Below are positions 21,950 to 32,820 of a stretch of DNA of 64,000 nucleotides, one piece after another. Position numbers and translations under genes: made by a program. The stretch is from NCBI GenBank assembly GCA_010909165.1, contig VJWM01000126.1, forward strand, positions 434,001 through 498,000, in the 5' to 3' direction. The notes under the pieces are model-generated. The model was not told where the DNA came from and made no database searches. It saw nothing but the letters and a program-made list of their open reading frames with translations. Numbering within the stretch: the stretch's first letter is position 1; each line of letters opens with the position of its first letter. Source of the DNA: Anthoceros angustus. Its lineage: Eukaryota > Streptophyta > Anthocerotopsida > Anthocerotales > Anthocerotaceae.

Positions 21950-24900
21950 GCCTTGTGTGATTTCGTGAGAGCAGATATGGCAAGTGGAAGGCGGCCGGAA
22001 GGAGCTGGCGCCAGATCTGTAGAGCTTGTGGACAAGCCAAAGCGGCATAAGAAACGACACTCAAGAAGGAAGAGGAGACAGCAGCGGACCGCCGTGAGCA
22101 TAGCGGAGGGGCAAAGGGTCCGCTGGTTCCGGGTTCCCACGTTCGAAACCAAGCTCTGCAAAGGGAGCGCAAGGGCCTGGGAAAAAGGTTGGCCTTCCCA
22201 AGTCTCAGAAGGCTCCTCCCCTGGATCCCATCCCATCTCCTTATACGTATGAGGAGGCGGTGCAGCTTCGCAAGCACACAAGCCAGGTTGATGAAGTTGT
22301 TTTGTTGGAGAAAGACTGGTTGTTCACGCAGTCGGAGGAACCTGAAGAGGACACAATGGTGTGGACTCCCTTGTTAAAGCTGTGGATTTTTGGGTTCAAT
22401 GGTGCTTGCACAATCGAGGGCTAGGCGGGATGGGTTCTGGGCTACAATGGATGTGGTGGATGGTGAACCGGAGTTCCGTGTTTTGTGCACATCCAAGCCT
22501 TACAAGTGGAAGGGTTGCCACCGACCAGATGACTACAATGTGTATGTGCTAAGGCGGCAAACTTTCACGGCGGAAGTGTGAACCGATATCTGAAGGAAAT
22601 TCTTGGATGCTGGCGAATTGAAAATGTAAGTGCAAATGTTTCCCTCAACTCTCTCTAACATGATCGGTGTGTATTTGAGAGGTCGATAAAAGTAACACAT
22701 GTCTTGTGTTAAAACCATGCGTGGTGGAAGATCATTTTATAGGTTTCTTTGTCGTGATTACAGACTCCATGAAAATGCACCGCGAGATGTCTTCGGAGGA
22801 CAAGGTGCCTTCCAGCTTTGCCTTTACTAATGCGAAGAAGAGGAAGAGTTTGGACCCTCGGATGAGGAGGATGGTCCCATTGGGCGGCAGCTAGACCGGA
22901 TGAGGAAGCCTCAAGACCAAGAGGAGGAAAGGGACAAGGGGCTTCTTTGCTTGTGCCAAAGTTAGCATACGTTCCTGATGAAGATGGGAGCAGGAGGAAC
23001 CCTCCTCTTCGCGACAACCAGGAATTGGGAAGCCCGCAAATCAATTGGTTTGTATCGGGCTTTGATGCAGGGGAGGGGCGCCGGCATGCCGGCGCCTCTG
23101 GGGTGCCTTCCCAAGCGAGAAGGCACCCTAGCACGTTAGGTGGTGTGCAATCAGAGGCACCACCAGCAGCCGCTAGTGGTAGTGGGGAGCCCGCCACCGA
23201 GGGCAAGAAAGACATCTGGAGCCATGGAGCTCTATGCAGTGGTGACGCCGAGGAGGAAGGGCGCCGGCATGCCGGGCCTCCTTCCTCCGATGATGGGGCA
23301 TGCCGGCGCCCCATGTCTTCGTGAGGCGGTGGGAGGCGACGCGCGGCCCCTCCTCCGATATGTCGGATGGGCCATGCCGCGCCTCCCAATGGATGTAGGG
23401 CGCGGCATGCGCCTCCGTGGTGAGGGGGGCGGCATGCCGCCCCCCGGGAAGGTGGGGATGCGGGCGCCGGCATGCCGCCTTCGTGGAAGGTGGGGATGCG
23501 GGCGCGATGCCGCGCCCACGTGAGCCGAGCAGAGATGGAGAACCCGGGGCTGGGGAAGAGGAAGACTTCCTCATCCGACCCACCGAGGCAACACTCAGTG
23601 TGGATGCCGCGCAGATACGAGGCGGAAGAAAGGAAAACGCACTTCCGATAGCAATGACATTCCAACTGCATATGTGGCCACGATGGGGAGCGACAGCATC
23701 TATGTTGGATGAAGATTATTTGAGCAACGAGAATCGGCGTATGCAAAAAAGGTGGTTCGAAACTGCTCTTGTGAAGCTCGAGAACTTGAGGCTGCATCAT
23801 TTCGACTCGGCGCAGATCCGGAATGTGGATGAGGCTGGCTAACTATTTGGCACGTGATAGCAAAAGGACGATAGAGGAAGGAGTCCTCCCCGCCTGTATG
23901 ATTGACCCATCGAATGCGTGGATATCAAAGCGGACTGGATCAAGTTTCGGGCTAAGAAGTACGTGATGGGAGTCTTAGGTGGCAATCATATGCCGCCATG
24001 AAGCACCTTGCGACATATCGCCGTGGAAGGCAAGGTTCCAATGGATGGAGGCCCATGTTTATTGTGGGCTTACTATGGGAGATGAGGATATTGGCAATGA
24101 CCACAACACGATGTCCGACAAGAGGAAAAGATGAATTTCATCGAACAAGTTAGGTACTGCGAGATGAGCTCCAAATTGCAAAGCGAGATGGTGTGACCAT
24201 GAGCATGAACTGGAAGTTTAACCTTTATAAGGTGCTTGGGCTAATAGAGGACGATGAAGGTCGAGGATGAGCAATATAAACTGAACAAGGTGGACAACAG
24301 GACACATATTCTATGCATTGCGAAATTAGAGGGAAAGGTTTGGGAGAATGTTGATAGCATTTTCACCAAGTGGGAGGCCATGGAGCTACCGGAGCAGGCA
24401 AAGCATGTGGTAGCCAAAGCATGTGGCAGCTGGGACCAGCAAGAAGAGCAAAGGAAAACGCAAAGTTGCTGATGAAACGAAGCCTGTTAAAGGAGTCTTC
24501 CTGAAGCCCAAAGAAATGCAGGGCAAGCCATGGCGCAGTTTCCAAGGTATTCCTCCGGGAGACCGCGAAGATGCTAATTAGTGTGAGAAGGTGTGTGTAG
24601 ACTGAATGGAATGTCCAAGGAGGTGACATCATGGAAGAAATTTCATGTCATACAAGTGGCTATGGCAAAGCATCCGGGTGTAGTTCATTCGACATGGTGA
24701 GAGACGAATACCCACTACACTCATCGGATGAATCGCGAGGTTCCAAACCGCTTTTGAGGGAAAGGTATGTCCTTCTATGTCCTGAGATAGATTGAAGCCG
24801 CTTGCCGCACCACCAATCGCTTTTTCTTGTTTTTCAATGAGGAAGAGAGGGCGACGCATGCCGGCGCCCTCTCTTCTCTCCGGCGTGTGATTGAAGCTTT

Positions 24901-26096
24901 AGCATTGTCTTCGTGCGGAAGTAAAAGATGTTGAAGACCAAGAAATTGCGAGGATTTTCAAGCTTTCACGAGAGGTGCACACATGGAAAGGCTTGGAGGA
25001 CGAGCAAAGGGCACTTGCAGACATGGACATGGAGGAAGGGCTCCAATCTTTCACGCCAAAACGGAGAATATTGTGAACTACGTGGTATCAAGAGATGCCT
25101 TGGACATGCGGGGTTTCTACGGGTTCAAGGTACACACTATTGTTGATGGATGTGCCGGGATTCAATAAGGGACAACATGATGTGAAGATGGATCGTGCGT
25201 GAACACCATTTTCCATTCTTTCCATGACATGACAAGTTGCTCGGAGATTAGATTGATAGTCATGCATGGAGTAGAAGAGCTGCACATGGTGAGAGAGGCA
25301 ATGCGGAAGTGGTGCAGGTGGAGGGATGGTCTCCTTTGGGATAAAACGAATATGCACAACGACCAAGGAGGCTATGACATGGAGTACATCACGGGTCAGG
25401 GTTTCACCTCCAGCAGCAAGATCGGAAGATGTCTATGCTCCCGAATAACTTGCAGGGCTCTTTCAACAATGGGCGGCAGCCCTTGCGCACTACACTTGTG
25501 AAGAAGTCATTGTATATGTCATTTGACAAGTGGTGGTATACCGATTCTAGGCCTCGATGATGAAGCTCATCAAGAACTTTTCGAAAGAGGGAGACTGGTT
25601 ACGGATGTATGTGGGATTGACATTGGCGCTGCTATGTGGACAATTGTATTCTTGCCGATATTGATAAGCGAGTTTATTCCAGGAGGATCCATGGATATGA
25701 AGTCTGATGCCGAGGAGGAATTGACTCATGAGCCGCACTGTGGGACCCTCCCACGGGCTAAGGAATTGAGTCTTTCCGAGAAGGATGTCTCCTGTGGTTC
25801 CTTTGGGGTTGAACAGGATGAAGGAGATCACAGGAGATATTCTGGACGATGGCCAACAAACCTTGCCCACCTTATGGCAGCCTGAGAACAACGGGAAAGG
25901 AAATGATGGTGGCCTTTTGGATGCAGAGAATGCCATGAGGGAGAATGACAATTTCAAGATGCGAGGAGGCAAGGTCAAGAGTACTAAGTCGTTCTTTGAG
26001 GCCGGGCAAAGTGCCCACCGAGTCCCAACCTGCGGATTAATTGGGCGATTAGGGTTGCCAGTGTGGGCTGTCATGGATTTCGTGCCATCGATATAG
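21950..26096 (+). other. Plus-strand coding-like fragments in the cargo, unidentified
   Basis: Short open stretches with protein-like composition but no family I recognise: SRRKRRQQRTAVSIAEGQRV (about 22050), QIAKRDGVTMSMNWKFNLYK (about 24175), SKEVTSWKKFHVIQVAMAKH (about 24610), NIVNYVVSRDALDMRGFYGF (about 25070) and DDGQQTLPTLWQPENNGKGN (about 25840). They are separated by stops and frameshifts, so this may be a second gene of the same transposon. Palindrome copies interrupt it at 23077, 23264-23510 and 24855. No function is proposed. Confidence 0.3.
23077..23510. repeat. Second palindrome cluster
   Basis: A perfect GGCGCCGGCATGCCGGCGCC at 23077-23096 is followed by partial copies near 23264, 23300, 23405-23440 and 23466, with ggatgcgggcgc.ggcatgccgc words between. 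The long open frame on the minus strand across it (GGMPAPASPPSRGAACRPP) is a by-product of this low-complexity sequence. Confidence 0.75.
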
Positions 26097-26469
26097 TGTA
26101 AAAGCGCCGCATGCCGCTTTATACATATTCTGTGTTTGGGATTTGAATCCTTTTATGCATATGTTCGTGCCATTGCTCTTTCATAGTTTGCATACATTCT
26201 TTGCATGCGCACGCAGTCTCCTCAAGACCGTATCCCGTATATCATATATATGAAATCGGACAAAACCATATTGTATGCCATTGACCAACTGCGCCAAAAA
26301 CCCGAGGAATGAAAAAGCCGCTTTTGTGACCGTGGAGCACATAGAAAATTGGTCCGAGAGTCGGAAGCTTTCATATTCAAATTCCCTTCAAATATTAGCA
26401 TGTTCCATCTAACTTCTCGATATTGAACATGACGCTTTTACGATGAAGACATCATGACTCAAAAATCGA

Positions 26470-27424
26470 TACATGCATAAAACACTGCCCGCCTTGTCGA
26501 AAAGTCAAAGAAGAAAACAGCCACCGTGGCAGCGGTATTTTGCCGCCGACTATTCCACGAGTAATCCGCCGAATCGCTCGACGACGCGTTCACCGCCCGC
26601 TCGCAACCGCAACTCTGTACTACCGCACGCATTTGGCAACCGCAACTCAGTACTACGCGTAGCGGCGTTCCACACTCGACTTCACAGCCATCTGGCTGGC
26701 TGTCTGGGCCATGATGTCGGCTCGGCTTGCGCGAACCAGTAGCCCACCGTGGCACCACGTGGCGCACTCCCAGCTAATGCCTCAAGCCCTGGGCGCCTGG
26801 GCTGGCCAGCCCTGCGCCTGCCCTAGCCGCCTGGCTCATGGCCGGAGTAACGTACGCCTGCTGCCCCAGCGTCGTAGCCGGCCCCAAGCGCCAGGTTTAC
26901 TTCTGGCGCCAAACGCCCGCGCCAAACGCCTGCGCGGCGGCGCTGGGCGCCTACTGCGCGCCATATTGCTGCTCTCGGCGCGCTGGCCCCGCGGGCTGGT
27001 ACCGCGCCAAGGCTGCGGCCTGGCAAGGCTCCGCGGGGTTCGCGGCAAGGCCTGCTGGGCTCGACGGCTGCGCTCAGGCTGTGCCGCTGCTCGCACGCTC
27101 GGCATGGCCTCGCCGCGGCGGCCGCCACAAGGCCATGCCTGGGCTGGGCCCATGGACGCACGCGCCAAGCTGCTGCCGCTTCCTCGCCGCACGCTGCACT
27201 GCTGACGCCCGGCCTCGCCTGTCCGCTGCTCCGGCCAGGCCCGACGGCCGCTGGCCGGCACGGCTCCACCGCGTCCAGCCCGTCGCGGTCGCGCAACACG
27301 GCCCGCCTGCTTCACGGCCTGCTGCGGCTCGCAGCCTTCACCGCGATCTGGATCACTCCGCACCCACGGCTAGCCGCCACCTAGAAAAATTCTAGCATCA
27401 CAACACAACCAAGGCTCGACCGCT
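26470..27424 (-). other. GC-rich leader of Copia 1, no primer site recognised
   Basis: From about 26690 the sequence is extremely rich in G and C (gcc/ggc words) and open in several frames at once, as expected from composition alone. Next to the 5' LTR the minus strand reads AGCGGTCGAGCCTTGGTTG; the usual TGGTATCAGAGC primer site is absent. Confidence 0.4.
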
Positions 27425-27676
27425 TGAAGGATCATGGGCGACCATCTTTGGTGGAAGGAGAGAGAGGAGGAGGCAAGAGTAGCTCTCTATCTTTGAGATG
27501 AGGCTTGAGGGTATTTATACCCTCAATAGGCTCCTATGAAGCTCCACAAGAAGCTCCTAGGAAGGAGCACGAAGCTTCCTAGTGATTAGGCTTAAGCTAG
27601 CTAATGATACTTAATCGACACTCCAACTTAGACTAAGTGTATTGGTCTAAGTATATTGGGCTTTAATACCCTTACA
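27425..27676 (-). repeat. Copia 1 5' LTR
   Basis: 252 bp matching the 3' LTR at 12501-12759, with the same TG...CA ends on the minus strand and only small indels between the two. The right end is followed at once by the gattc target duplication and the resumed Copia 2 gag. Confidence 0.9.
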
Positions 27677-29088
27677 GATTCAATGGTAGTGATTACCAGA
27701 TCTGGGCCATGCGGCTTACACAGATCTTTGAGGAGAGAATGAGTTGATGGCCATCGTGGACGGCATGTAACCTTGGTCACGAACCTGTAGAACAAGGATG
27801 AAATCCTAGCCTGGGAGCGAAAGGATAGACGTGCCTGCTCTATACTCATTTCGCCTTGACAAAACCATGATGCCTCATACCATTGGAGCTAAGATCGCCA
27901 TCTTTGTTTGGAGTGTGTTCGAGTCTATCTATCGACAAGAGCTCGGCATCCCTCGTCCATGCGTACAGGGATTTCTTCAACTTAAGGATGAAGGAGAACG
28001 AGCCCGTTGAAGCTTATATCAACAAGGATCGAACCTACAGGGCCAATCTTGCTTTCGTAGACGTTCCATCAAGCACAGCCACACCCTTCTCGCCTCACTC
28101 ACCTGAGAGCTACAAAGCACTTTGTGGGTCGAACGCCACCATTCATGCTGCAGTTAAGGCGACAGCAGCTAGAGGAGTACCAGTTGTTACCCTAGAAGAG
28201 GTGATTGGAGCACTCCTCGCCGAGGAACGGTCGAGGACTTTCCACAAGCCAAGAGGCTCGAGCTCCAATAGCAACACAAGAGTTCTTTACTCTTCAAGAG
28301 GGCGTGGAGGCTTTCGTGGCCGAGGTCGGGGGAGAGGTTCTCAAGGACAGTCTCAGCGTTTTCCCAACACCAGCACTGGGAGCAACAACAAGAAGACGTT
28401 TGTGCAAGCGGTAAGATTCACAGCCATTTTGAGCGAGGCCCAGAAGAGGCAAGGTGAACCACGGCGTGACAGCCCTCCAGCAGAAAGCAATCTTACAGTC
28501 AGTAAGGCTAAGCAACCCACAATTTTGGCAGTTTGTCTATCCACCATACAAGCCCAACCTAGCTCCTGGTTTTTGGATTCGGGTGCAACCAGCCACATTT
28601 GTTTTGACAAGTCTGCCTTTTCTAGATTCATTCCTGCAGATGATTCTAAGCAGTTTGTTCTTCTGGGTGATGACAGTGGTCTTCCAATCAAAGGATCTGG
28701 TTCTGTCATTATTTTGTTGCCAGACTCTTCTCACCTTACGTTAGCAGACGTTCTTTATGTGCCTTCTATGACTAAGAATCTGATGTCTGTCATGAAGTTA
28801 GCACAAGACCACAACTGCCAAGTTTTCTTTGATCAGCAAGGGTGTACCATTTCTAGGTCAGGTCAGACCCTCTTTGTGGGCACCTGCTTTCATGATCTTT
28901 ACCTTTTAGATGTTTCCACTGCCTCTGAGGATGGTCATTATGCATATGTTGCTAACAGCCTCACTCCTCCCACTCAACTATGGCATTGTCGTCTAGGTCA
29001 TGTCAACTTCCAACGCCTAGCAACCCTTGTCAAAGGTGAGACATACAGAGAACCCCTTGACTTTGCCTTGATTCTGATGCTTTCTTGA
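27677..29088 (+). pseudogene. Copia 2 gag (rest), protease and pre-integrase region
   Basis: Gag resumes after Copia 1 with FNGSDYQIWAMRLTQIFEER, is broken near 27745, and is open from 27883. It has an RG-rich stretch (RGRGGFRGRGRGRG at about 28300-28350). A classical CCHC zinc knuckle is not in frame, although a remnant (CASGKIHSHF) is visible in another frame near 28400. The aspartic protease follows (SSWFLDSGATSHI, with DSG at about 28580), then the pre-integrase motif LWHCRLGHVNFQRL near 28980. The frame ends at 29088, and CQLCKAHSLPFK continues in another frame. Confidence 0.82.
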
Positions 29089-29181
29089 GGCCTGCCAGTT
29101 GTGCAAAGCTCACAGCCTCCCCTTCAAGGACAAGGATCTCAGCAGGGCTGATGGACTACTTCACACTATACACAGTGATAT

Positions 29182-29670
29182 ATGTGGACCCATGTCCAGT
29201 TCTTTGGAGGAGGCAATTTCTTCATCACTTTCATTGATGAATGGAGCAGATACTGTGTGGTGTATATTCTGAAGCACAAGAGTGAAGCGTTGGACTGTTT
29301 CAAGTCTTATGTAAGATTCGCTGAAAGACAGACCTCTTGCAAGGTACGGATCCTACGAGCCGACAACGGTGGTGAGTACACTAGCAATGCTTTCAACAAT
29401 TTTTGTGAGCAAGAGGGTATCTTGCATCAACTCACTGTGCCCTATACACCCCAACAAAATGCATTCTCAGAAAGGAAGAATAGAACCCTGCAGGAAGCAA
29501 CCCTGGCCTCCCTCATTTTTGCTGGACTTACCCGTGGGTACTGGGCAGAAGCTTTGATGGCAGCCAATTATGTTCAGAATCGGCTTCCCACCAAAGAGCT
29601 TGGCAAGGTTACTCCCTTCGAGCGCTGGACTGGCAAGAAACCCCGAGTGCAACACTTCATAATTTTTTGA
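29182..29670 (+). pseudogene. Copia 2 integrase core fragment
   Basis: The DDE-type integrase core can be read: FITFIDEWSRYCVVYILKHK, RILRADNGGEYTSNAFNNFC and PYTPQQNAFSERKNRTLQE, giving the second D and the E. The first D lies just upstream in a different frame (HSDICGPM, about 29175). GYWAEALMAANYVQNRLPT is typical of Copia. The frame breaks at 29670 before the linker and resumes at about 29721. Confidence 0.85.
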
Positions 29671-29720
29671 GCACCGGATATGCCCTTGTACCTCCCCGCA
29701 TAGTGTCAAATTAGACCCTC

Positions 29721-30257
29721 GTGCCTCTAGGCACGTTTCGTCAGTACTACGATGAAGTGAAGGGCTACAAGCTTTTTGATCCTGCCTCTCGCCAACTCAC
29801 ACTTTCCAGGAGTGTCATCTTTCATGAGGCAGCTCTCCTTCGTCGACATATGGCCACTCTTGAGCCCCAGGCGCATCCTCAGACTCCTTCCATTTATGGC
29901 ATTATTGAGGATGACCCCTCTCAACAGGACGAGGTCACCTTTTTTGACGATGAGGATCCTTCTTCGGATTACCAGGGGGACCTCAGTCAACCTCAGCCTC
30001 AGCTTCCGACTCAGCCTCAGCTTCCGACACAGCAACCTCTTCCAGTTCTCGGCAGCCATGATGATGATCCTGCTGATAACGATACATCAGGTACGACCAA
30101 TGAAGTTGAACCTGTATCCATCTCTGTTGCTGATGAACCTGAACCTGAGGATGTTGTCCATTTTAATCCTGAAGAAGCAGTTCCCCTTAGACGTTCTACC
30201 CGTCTTAGAAGACCTATGCATGAGTGGCAGGAACCTCCTTTCAAGCTAGAATTGTGA
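29721..30257 (+). pseudogene. Copia 2 linker between integrase and reverse transcriptase
   Basis: The open frame reads LGTFRQYYDEVKGYKLFDPA and SRSVIFHEAALL, which is the conserved Copia motif after integrase. A Pro/Gln/Asp-rich linker (SQPQPQLPTQPQLPTQQPL) and PLRRSTRLRRPMHEW follow. The sequence then passes by a frameshift into the reverse-transcriptase frame near 30224-30257. Confidence 0.8.
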
Positions 30258-31096
30258 CTTCTGACCCTGTTGCACTTAGTGTTTCTGCATCACTAGGAGA
30301 ACCTGCAACTTATAAGGAAGCCATAGAAGGTCCTGAGTCTGCCTTTTGGAAAGCTGCCATAGACTCAGAATACCAATCACTCATTAAGAACCAAACTTGG
30401 AAACTGGTAGACCTTCCTAAAGGGAGAAAACCTGTAGAATGCAAATGGGTCTTCAAGAAAAAGCTAAATACAGACGGAATTGTTGGTCGTTACAAGGCTC
30501 GTCTTGTAGCTAAGGGTTATAGTCAGATCCCCGGTCTGGACTACAATGAAACCTTTGCACCTGTCGTCAAATCCACATCTGTTAGGATCTTGCTTTCTAT
30601 TGCTGCCCATTATGGTCTCCTAGTCCATCAGCTTGATGTGAAGACAGCATTTCTGAATGGCTTTCTGGAAGAGGAGATATTCATGTGCCAACCCGAAGGT
30701 TTTATCATAGACGAGGACAAAGTCTGTAAGTTACTCAAGACTCTGTACGGCCTCAAACAAGCTTCTCGGGCCTGGTATGAAGTGTTTCATAAGTTGCTCA
30801 TTGAGCTTGGTTTCACTTGCCTTGATGCCGACACAAGTGTGTATGTTCTGTGGGAAGGAAGTGATTTTATGATACTCACCGTCTATGTAGACGATAACTT
30901 CCTCTTTAGCAACTCTCCTAGTATGATGGCTAGAATTAAAGCTGTACTTCTCTCTAAGTTTGAGATGACAGATCTAGGTGAACTCACTTTTTCCCTGGGT
31001 GTGCAATTTCACTTTAATAGGACTGATGGTACTATAGATATCCACCAAGAGCATTTTGTGCTTCAACTCTTAGAGCGCTTCAAAATCTGGATATAA
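30224..31096 (+). pseudogene. Copia 2 reverse transcriptase
   Basis: RVT_2-type polymerase: WKLVDLPKGRKPVECKWVFK, GYSQIPGLDYNETFAPVVK, QLDVKTAFLNGFLEEEIFM, YGLKQASRAWYE, and the catalytic VYVDDNFLF with the YVDD box. It stays open for 290 codons and is the best-preserved domain of this element. It ends by frameshift at 31096, and the thumb region (31100-31440) is degraded. Confidence 0.9.
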
Positions 31097-31445
31097 ACCA
31101 GTCTACACCCATGTCGATAGGTGAAACTTTCCTTAGAACAGTGTCCTGTAACCTTTGAGGAAAAACAAGCCATGGCCAGTACTCCATACAGACAGGCAGT
31201 AGGTTCCCTCATTTATTTATCAAGCTGGACACGAATGGACATTACCGCAAGGGGAGCCGCGTTCTTGGAGAACCACGGCCCTATACCTTTGAGGCTAGCG
31301 TAAAAGCGTATATTCCAGACCTCTCAAAGCCTTTGCAAGGAAGGGTTTACGCTTGAAAAATCAAAGAGGTCTGGATCTCACTGCCATGATGCCGATTGAA
31401 CGGTGACCACGATCTGAGAAGAGTGTAGCGGCCTCTTGTACCTTC

Positions 31446-31868
31446 ATGGGGACATCAATTTGTTCATGGTCGAGCAAGAAGATTCCTACAATCTGCCTTT
31501 CCTCAACTGAGGCGGAGTATGCAGCCATGACACAAGCATCAAAGGAGATCATCTGGATAAGGAGCTTTCTCAAGGGACTGCGTTTTCCTCAGACTGGACC
31601 AACACCTCTCTGGTGTGACAATCAATCAGCTATTGCCCTCACCAAAAATCCGGTCTTCCATGCATGTTCGAAGCACATAGAGATCAGTCACCACTTCATT
31701 CGACAAGCTTCTGAAAAAGGAGAGGTAACAGTGTCTTATGTCCCAACAGGGGACAATGTATCTGATCTTCTCACAAAGGCACTCTCTAAACCTACTCATG
31801 ACAAGCATACTACTGCTGCTGGCATTTGTTTAATCCCTTCAGTGTCCACTAAGGGCACTGCCCACTAA
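31446..31868 (+). pseudogene. Copia 2 RNase H
   Basis: Ty1/Copia RNase H: SWSSKKIPTICLSSTEAEYA, WCDNQSAIALTKNPVFHACS, KHIEISHHFIRQA and VPTGDNVSDLLTKALSK. The domain order after reverse transcriptase is correct for Copia. The stop at about 31866 is the natural end of the polyprotein. Confidence 0.9.
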
Positions 31869-31912
31869 TCAACCCTTGTGTGGGAGTTTGTCGTTCTTGC
31901 TCAGAGCCTTGA

Positions 31913-32623
31913 TCAGGTCTTCTCTAGCTTTATCAGCCTTGGCAAACTCTTCAGGAAGGGCTGCACAGCACATAGGTGGTCAGTGTATGAGAAATGGTCT
32001 GCCAGTAGGACAGAGTAAAGGCACTTACATCCATAAGTCACTAGCAAGCCAGACTCTGTCACATGAGGTTCAGGTTTCTTCTCCACGTTCTCCTTTTTCT
32101 TCGCACTTCTCCTAGTAATCTTGCGTCCCCACTCTTTCTCCATGTAGTCTTCATCTTCAGAGTCTATGGGAAGGGGAACCTTGATGTAGTTCAGAAGTTC
32201 CTCCTTTGTAGGGTCCACTGCCACATCTGCTATACCAGCCTTCTTGAGCTTGCTCTCTGTTTCCTTCAACGTCATCTTGTGAAACTCTGCAGAAGAGGCA
32301 ACAAAGACTTGCTTTGGGTTGCCTCTGTTGTCAAAGTTCTGGACTCTTCTTGCCATTTTCGCCTTGGAGCAGTCTTTTGGCAGGGGAGAACCAGCTGGAG
32401 TGTTGAAGCAAACTATGTTGGAGTCCGGACAGCTCATGGCGTGAAGAGTCGACTGGCGCTCCGAAAACTTGCGTAAAGGGACCCACAGTCTCTCGCAACC
32501 CAGACACTTCAGGCCTTGTGTTGCGTCCGACATATCGACCTGTGACATCTTTGGAGTGAGCGCCGAGCCGGAGCCGAGGACCGCCACGGCTGTAAGACTC
32601 CCGGAATGAAGAAGACGGTCCAC
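31913..32623 (-). CDS. Antisense open frame between RNase H and the 3' LTR of Copia 2
   Basis: An uninterrupted 236-codon frame runs against the element. It has a possible zinc-binding motif C-x2-C-x17-H-x3-C near residue 40 (CLGCERLW ... LHAMSC), then a basic stretch (DCSKAKMARRVQNFDNRG), a helical part (MTLKETESKLKKAGIADV) and an acidic-basic part (PIDSEDEDYMEKEWGRKITR). Domain-like composition and openness among broken neighbours suggest a captured host gene or element accessory gene. No family was recognised. Antisense frames near the 3' LTR are known in some Gypsy elements. It could also be a chance frame. Confidence 0.5.
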   Translation of the reverse strand: MDRLLHSGSLTAVAVLGSGSALTPKMSQVDMSDATQGLKCLGCERLWVPLRKFSERQSTLHAMSCPDSNIVCFNTPAGSPLPKDCSKAKMARRVQNFDNRGNPKQVFVASSAEFHKMTLKETESKLKKAGIADVAVDPTKEELLNYIKVPLPIDSEDEDYMEKEWGRKITRRSAKKKENVEKKPEPHVTESGLLVTYGCKCLYSVLLADHFSYTDHLCAVQPFLKSLPRLIKLEKT

Positions 32624-32811
32624 GATGAGAATGCGAGGCTCCGTTACCGAAATGTGGCCATCGTGAGCTTCTTATGCTTGGAGCATGGAGCGTAAGCAGG
32701 AGGATGTAGTAGGACACTTGAGCGAGCGATGCATCGCTCACGTTTAGCTTTTGTTAGACGATGATGAACTTGAAGTTTTTCCTTATTTTCCCGCTTCCTA
32801 AAATGCAAACT

Positions 32812-32820
32812 AAGTGGGAG
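32812..32820 (+). other. Copia 2 polypurine tract
   Basis: aagtgggag lies directly before the 3' LTR (TATTGG), the expected place for plus-strand priming. The same word forms the tract of Copia 1. Confidence 0.8.

Larger units (their letters stand above)
16550..26450. mobile_element. Cargo segment inside Copia 1, transposon-like
   Basis: About 10 kb lies between Copia 1 gag and its GC-rich leader. It contains minus-strand remains of a GHTH-motif protein (17851-20123), plus-strand coding-like fragments of unknown type (about 21950-26096) and at least a dozen copies of the GCCGGCATGCCGGC palindrome, the first at 16887 and the last near 26104, none of which I noticed outside. The even spread of the palindrome suggests one mobile element or one captured segment. 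I could not find terminal inverted repeats or a target duplication, so its borders are approximate. Confidence 0.45.
12501..27676 (-). mobile_element. Copia element 1, 15.2 kb, carrying a large cargo
   Basis: Minus-strand element with its 3' LTR at 12501-12759, 5' LTR at 27425-27676, a purine tract at 12760-12770 and 5-bp target duplication gattc on both sides. A degraded Copia polyprotein fills 12800-16520. The remaining 10.9 kb between gag and the 5' LTR is not Copia sequence: it holds a GHTH-motif transposon protein, a palindromic repeat family and a very GC-rich leader. The matching target duplications show that polyprotein and cargo lie in one insertion, but the cargo could have entered later as a separate transposon. 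Confidence 0.87.

Noticed and set aside
22709-23800. 363-codon minus-strand open frame
   Set aside because: Its middle is translated palindrome minisatellite (GGMPAPASPP, RRHAG words). Composition, not coding, explains its length, and the ends show no domain.
26711-27395. Overlapping long frames on both strands in the GC-rich leader
   Set aside because: At this GC content stops are rare in every frame. No frame has a recognisable domain.
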